Positions 61,018-64,000 of a stretch of 64,000 nt of DNA are shown here, in pieces; position 1 is the first letter of the stretch; each line of letters starts with the position of its first letter. The notes beneath the pieces were generated by a model. It saw only the letters and a program-made list of their open reading frames with translations. It was not told the origin of the DNA and made no database searches. A program made the position numbers and the translations under genes. Origin of the DNA: Morinoia aosen (taxonomy: Eukaryota; Arthropoda; Malacostraca; Amphipoda; Talitridae); NCBI GenBank assembly GCA_030386875.1, contig CM059564.1, forward strand, positions 39,452,075-39,516,074, read 5' to 3'.

Positions 61018-61237
61018 GACTTTCGTGAAGGTTATGAAGCTCGCTGAGTGGGGTCTAACCTTTTTGAAATAGCTATGGCTATAATGTGAAATGCAATTAG
61101 TATTCAGATGCGAATTTTTCTTCTCGAATGTCTCGATAGGAAACAAGTGAGCGTCACGAGGCAATGCTCGCTACCGCGTTTTTTGTCATCGGGGTTGCTA
61201 GATCGACAACAGTTGTCAAGCGTTGGGTTTTTCATTT

Positions 61238-61700
61238 TGAGGAAATTTGGTCTTATGCAAGAATTTGTTGGTTGTTTTATTTTAAAAGGAATTTGGTCAA
61301 ATTCGAAAATTTGTTGACTGTCTTATTTTAAAAGGGACTTGGTCATATGCGAGAATTCTTGCCTGGAATATGACTAAACTCCCAATCCTGTCGAGCATCC
61401 CGTCTTTAGGTCCCCAAAATTCATGCAGTTAATCCGTCTTCCACCCCTTATTTATGCGATGGTTTGAGCCCTCCAGCTCTCTGTTATCGTCTTCAAAAAA
61501 GCTTAGCTTGATTTTCTGTGCTAAAAGTGAGGTAAGACTTGATGCGGTTATTGGCTGGCCTACCTTTTCCAGGAAGTGGTCCTGTTTATTAAATGATGTT
61601 TCCCCATAGAAATAATGTTTACTAAAAGAAAAGGAATTTGGTCATATACCAGAATTTTTGCCTGGAATATGGATGGCTAAACTACCAACCCTGTCTAACA
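61238..61700 (+). repeat. Local repeat around GGAATTTGGTCATAT
   Basis: Three adjacent copies at 61238-61350 (GAATTTGGTC, AGAATTTGTTG, TTTATTTTAAAAGG) and one displaced copy at 61630-61700 sharing GAATTTTTGCCTGGAATATG and CCAACCCTGTC. Confidence 0.8.
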
Positions 61701-61704
61701 AATA

Positions 61705-64000
61705 TATTAAAATATTTTTTTTTGAGTATTTTCCATATATGAGGAACGACGCTCTTTGTAATGTGCTTTCTATAAATGATTAATTGATTGATCAAAATGG
61801 CAGGGTTTTACACTCTAGCATTAAATGCGACCGTTCAACGTCCCGAGCGTTTCTCACGCCAAATTCTACTGTTATTTTTTATCGCTTTGATAAATGTGGC
61901 CAGAACATGATGAATGTGTTGATGCAAATCTCGCTGGCTGCATCCTTTGCTACCGAGGGGCGGCGGTTAGGGTACAAAAATTAGTGCTCTGTCTTGATTT
62001 ATGTTATCGTTTTCTGCATTCTCCCATGCGAAATACTATAGCAAAACTATTTCGTGTTTATTTTTATATCCTGTTTAAACATTGTAAGTTCTACGAACTC
62101 ATGCGCTGGGTCACTTACTGAACTTCACTTTTTGTAATTTAATCTCGGATATAATTTTCTGACTTTTTGAGCGATGTGAATTATTTTTGGCATTTGGGAT
62201 TCACTTCTTTCCATGTTTTTGACTGAGGTAAATTTTCTCGTGTTCTGGGCTCCACATCCTCTGCAAATAATTTCAATACCTCACAAGGAGACTTCATCTT
62301 GCTTTTGTTTCAGTTGGCCAAGTCGATTTTAGCTTATTCCGGTGCAGCGAAAAATGTTAGTATGCTATCTACTTCAAATTGCGCGGTGAATTGTTAATCA
62401 TTGCCGTCTGCAAATAATGGGCAGCTGGTGTTAATTTTGAAAGAAAATTATTTCCTGGAGATAGCATGGCCTGTGTCATCAACGTGTTACGTGAATCAAT
62501 TGAAAACATTCATAGCTAACTTGAATAGGACATTAGCTTTAGTCATGACACATTTTTCATGGCTGGTGGACGTGAGAAGAAAAGTCGAAGCTTCTGTTTC
62601 CGCTAGACTAACAGGATTTGAAACCTTGCAATAGCATAAAAAGTTCGCTTTAAAATTTAATTTCTCTTCGTGCTTGTCGATACATTTGGCTCTCTCATTA
62701 ACTTTTTTAGGAAGATTTATGGAAGTTGATAGAAAAAGGATTTTCGCATGATTATTGTTCATTTTCTTCAAATGTTGCAACTTATACGACTGCATGTTGC
62801 CTGACCAAATTATTATTGAAAGCTAATATTGAGAGCTTCTTTCTGTTTCTGCCTTAAAAATATTGAAGCATTCAGCTTAGCATTTGTTCAATAAAAAATT
62901 GGCTCGGATGAGCAGTGATTATTAGACCAAGTGTTTTTTCTACAATTTGCCTGCAGCTCCATCTGACAAAATGTGCGTCGCCGTCGGTACGAAAAGTATC
63001 CACGGATTTCACCAGATATGAACTAGTAAATAGATCATATTCCAAGTGTGTGATGTTTTTGCAGTGTAGAAAACTGGATAGCAAACATTGCAGTTATCAA
63101 AACTTTCATTGGAGGCAGTTTTTAGACGAAGAAGGGGACTTTGCCTATTCTTGCTGGAATTTGGCAGGTCGGTCTATCGTGTTCTGCTTACATGTATCAG
63201 TTGAGACCATACGTCTTCACGAAACTGTTATTAAGAGCAGAATTTTACGACGAAGCCATCTCCCTGAAATCCGCGTGCTTCGTCTGAATTGCTAGGTTGA
63301 CCTTGAGCTGCTGACCCTATATTTCATTGTTATCCTTTGTTTTGGGTCTCTGATTTGGGCGCCCAAAGTCTTTGTGGTCATGCGATTTCAAAGCTCTAAT
63401 TGATATCGCTAAGCTCATTAGAGTCTTAGGTCGGCTTACCAAGCCTTAGGAACATCGATAAAACTTTGCTTCGACTTAACGACCGCTTCCCAGCGCGCCG
63501 TTCAGGCTCGGCTGACTATAAGCCTCCCCGATATCTGCTCTACATTTATTTTCTGGTGCACCCAGCTAACGTCTTCGTGCGTTACTCTCGATGTGCGGTG
63601 TTGAATTGTACTCCTTTGACTCAGGAAAAACGTGAATTATTACAGGGGTTAGTATGTCGCTCAAATTTATCATTTCTTGGTTTAAATTAGGTAATTATTT
63701 TTCTCTTCTTTTGAATTGAACTGCTCAAAAATCATAAAACTTCTTAGCAAAGAATGAGTACCAAAGATCTTTTTGAATGTTGGCCGCTTAAAATTTCATG
63801 GTAATGCGTCTGCATGCTCTTGTGTCTAGACCGAATCTTTCACTGTCTTTTGAAAAAACATGGTTTGCGCATATAGCCAGTCCCCTCATCACGCTGCTGT
63901 TACGCAATGAGTGGAGGAGTCAGTTGTTGGCTTCTCAGCCCGTGATCATTACCGAACAATGTATGTATATAGCTACTCTTGCTTTGCCTGCGTGTGACAC
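61705..64000. other. No confident gene
   Basis: A 126-codon plus frame at 62915-63295 is outside repeats but has no recognisable motif, and its length is within chance expectation. Nothing else was seen up to the window edge. Confidence 0.5.

Overview
This is a eukaryotic, most likely arthropod, nuclear window. It is AT-rich and non-coding for almost all of its length, with no operons, no bacterial-type gene packing and no recognisable host gene. The arthropod call rests mainly on the one intact gene, a Tc1/mariner-superfamily transposase whose N-terminal helix-turn-helix type is known chiefly from arthropod genomes, and on intron-like or intergenic sequence elsewhere. I could not identify the species.

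The clearest object is a complete DNA transposon at 41585-43074. A 355-residue transposase on the minus strand, with a DD41D catalytic triad, lies between inverted repeats of about 166 bp that differ at only two bases, and TATA flanks both ends. Two older transposon traces can also be seen: a broken Tc1-like transposase on the minus strand at 6840-7225, and a 187-bp hAT-type miniature element at 58873-59059. A third possible transposase relic, near 57.7-58.5 kb on the minus strand, is weak. A dispersed family of about 220 bp has three copies, near 35.8, 50.9 and 60.8 kb.

The dominant character of the window is tandem repetition. About thirty separate arrays have units of roughly 17-200 bp, and most arrays appear to be built from their own local sequence. 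The largest are a 30-bp satellite at 19.4-20.4 kb (33 copies), a 55/59-bp array at 37.95-39.35 kb (25 copies with a 110-bp dimer phase), a pyrimidine-rich 22-bp array at 35.2-35.66 kb, a 34/36-bp mixed array at 34.6-35.0 kb and a 30-bp array at 46.9-47.26 kb. Most long open frames fall inside these arrays and are by-products of the repeats.

A few GC-richer islands (about 11.0, 12.9, 13.5, 18.7, 32.5, 50.3, 53.2, 56.8 and 60.5 kb) hold short open frames beside plausible splice signals. They are listed as low-confidence candidate exons. If real, they would belong to genes with very long introns. No RNA gene, CRISPR array, origin or prokaryotic regulatory site was found.
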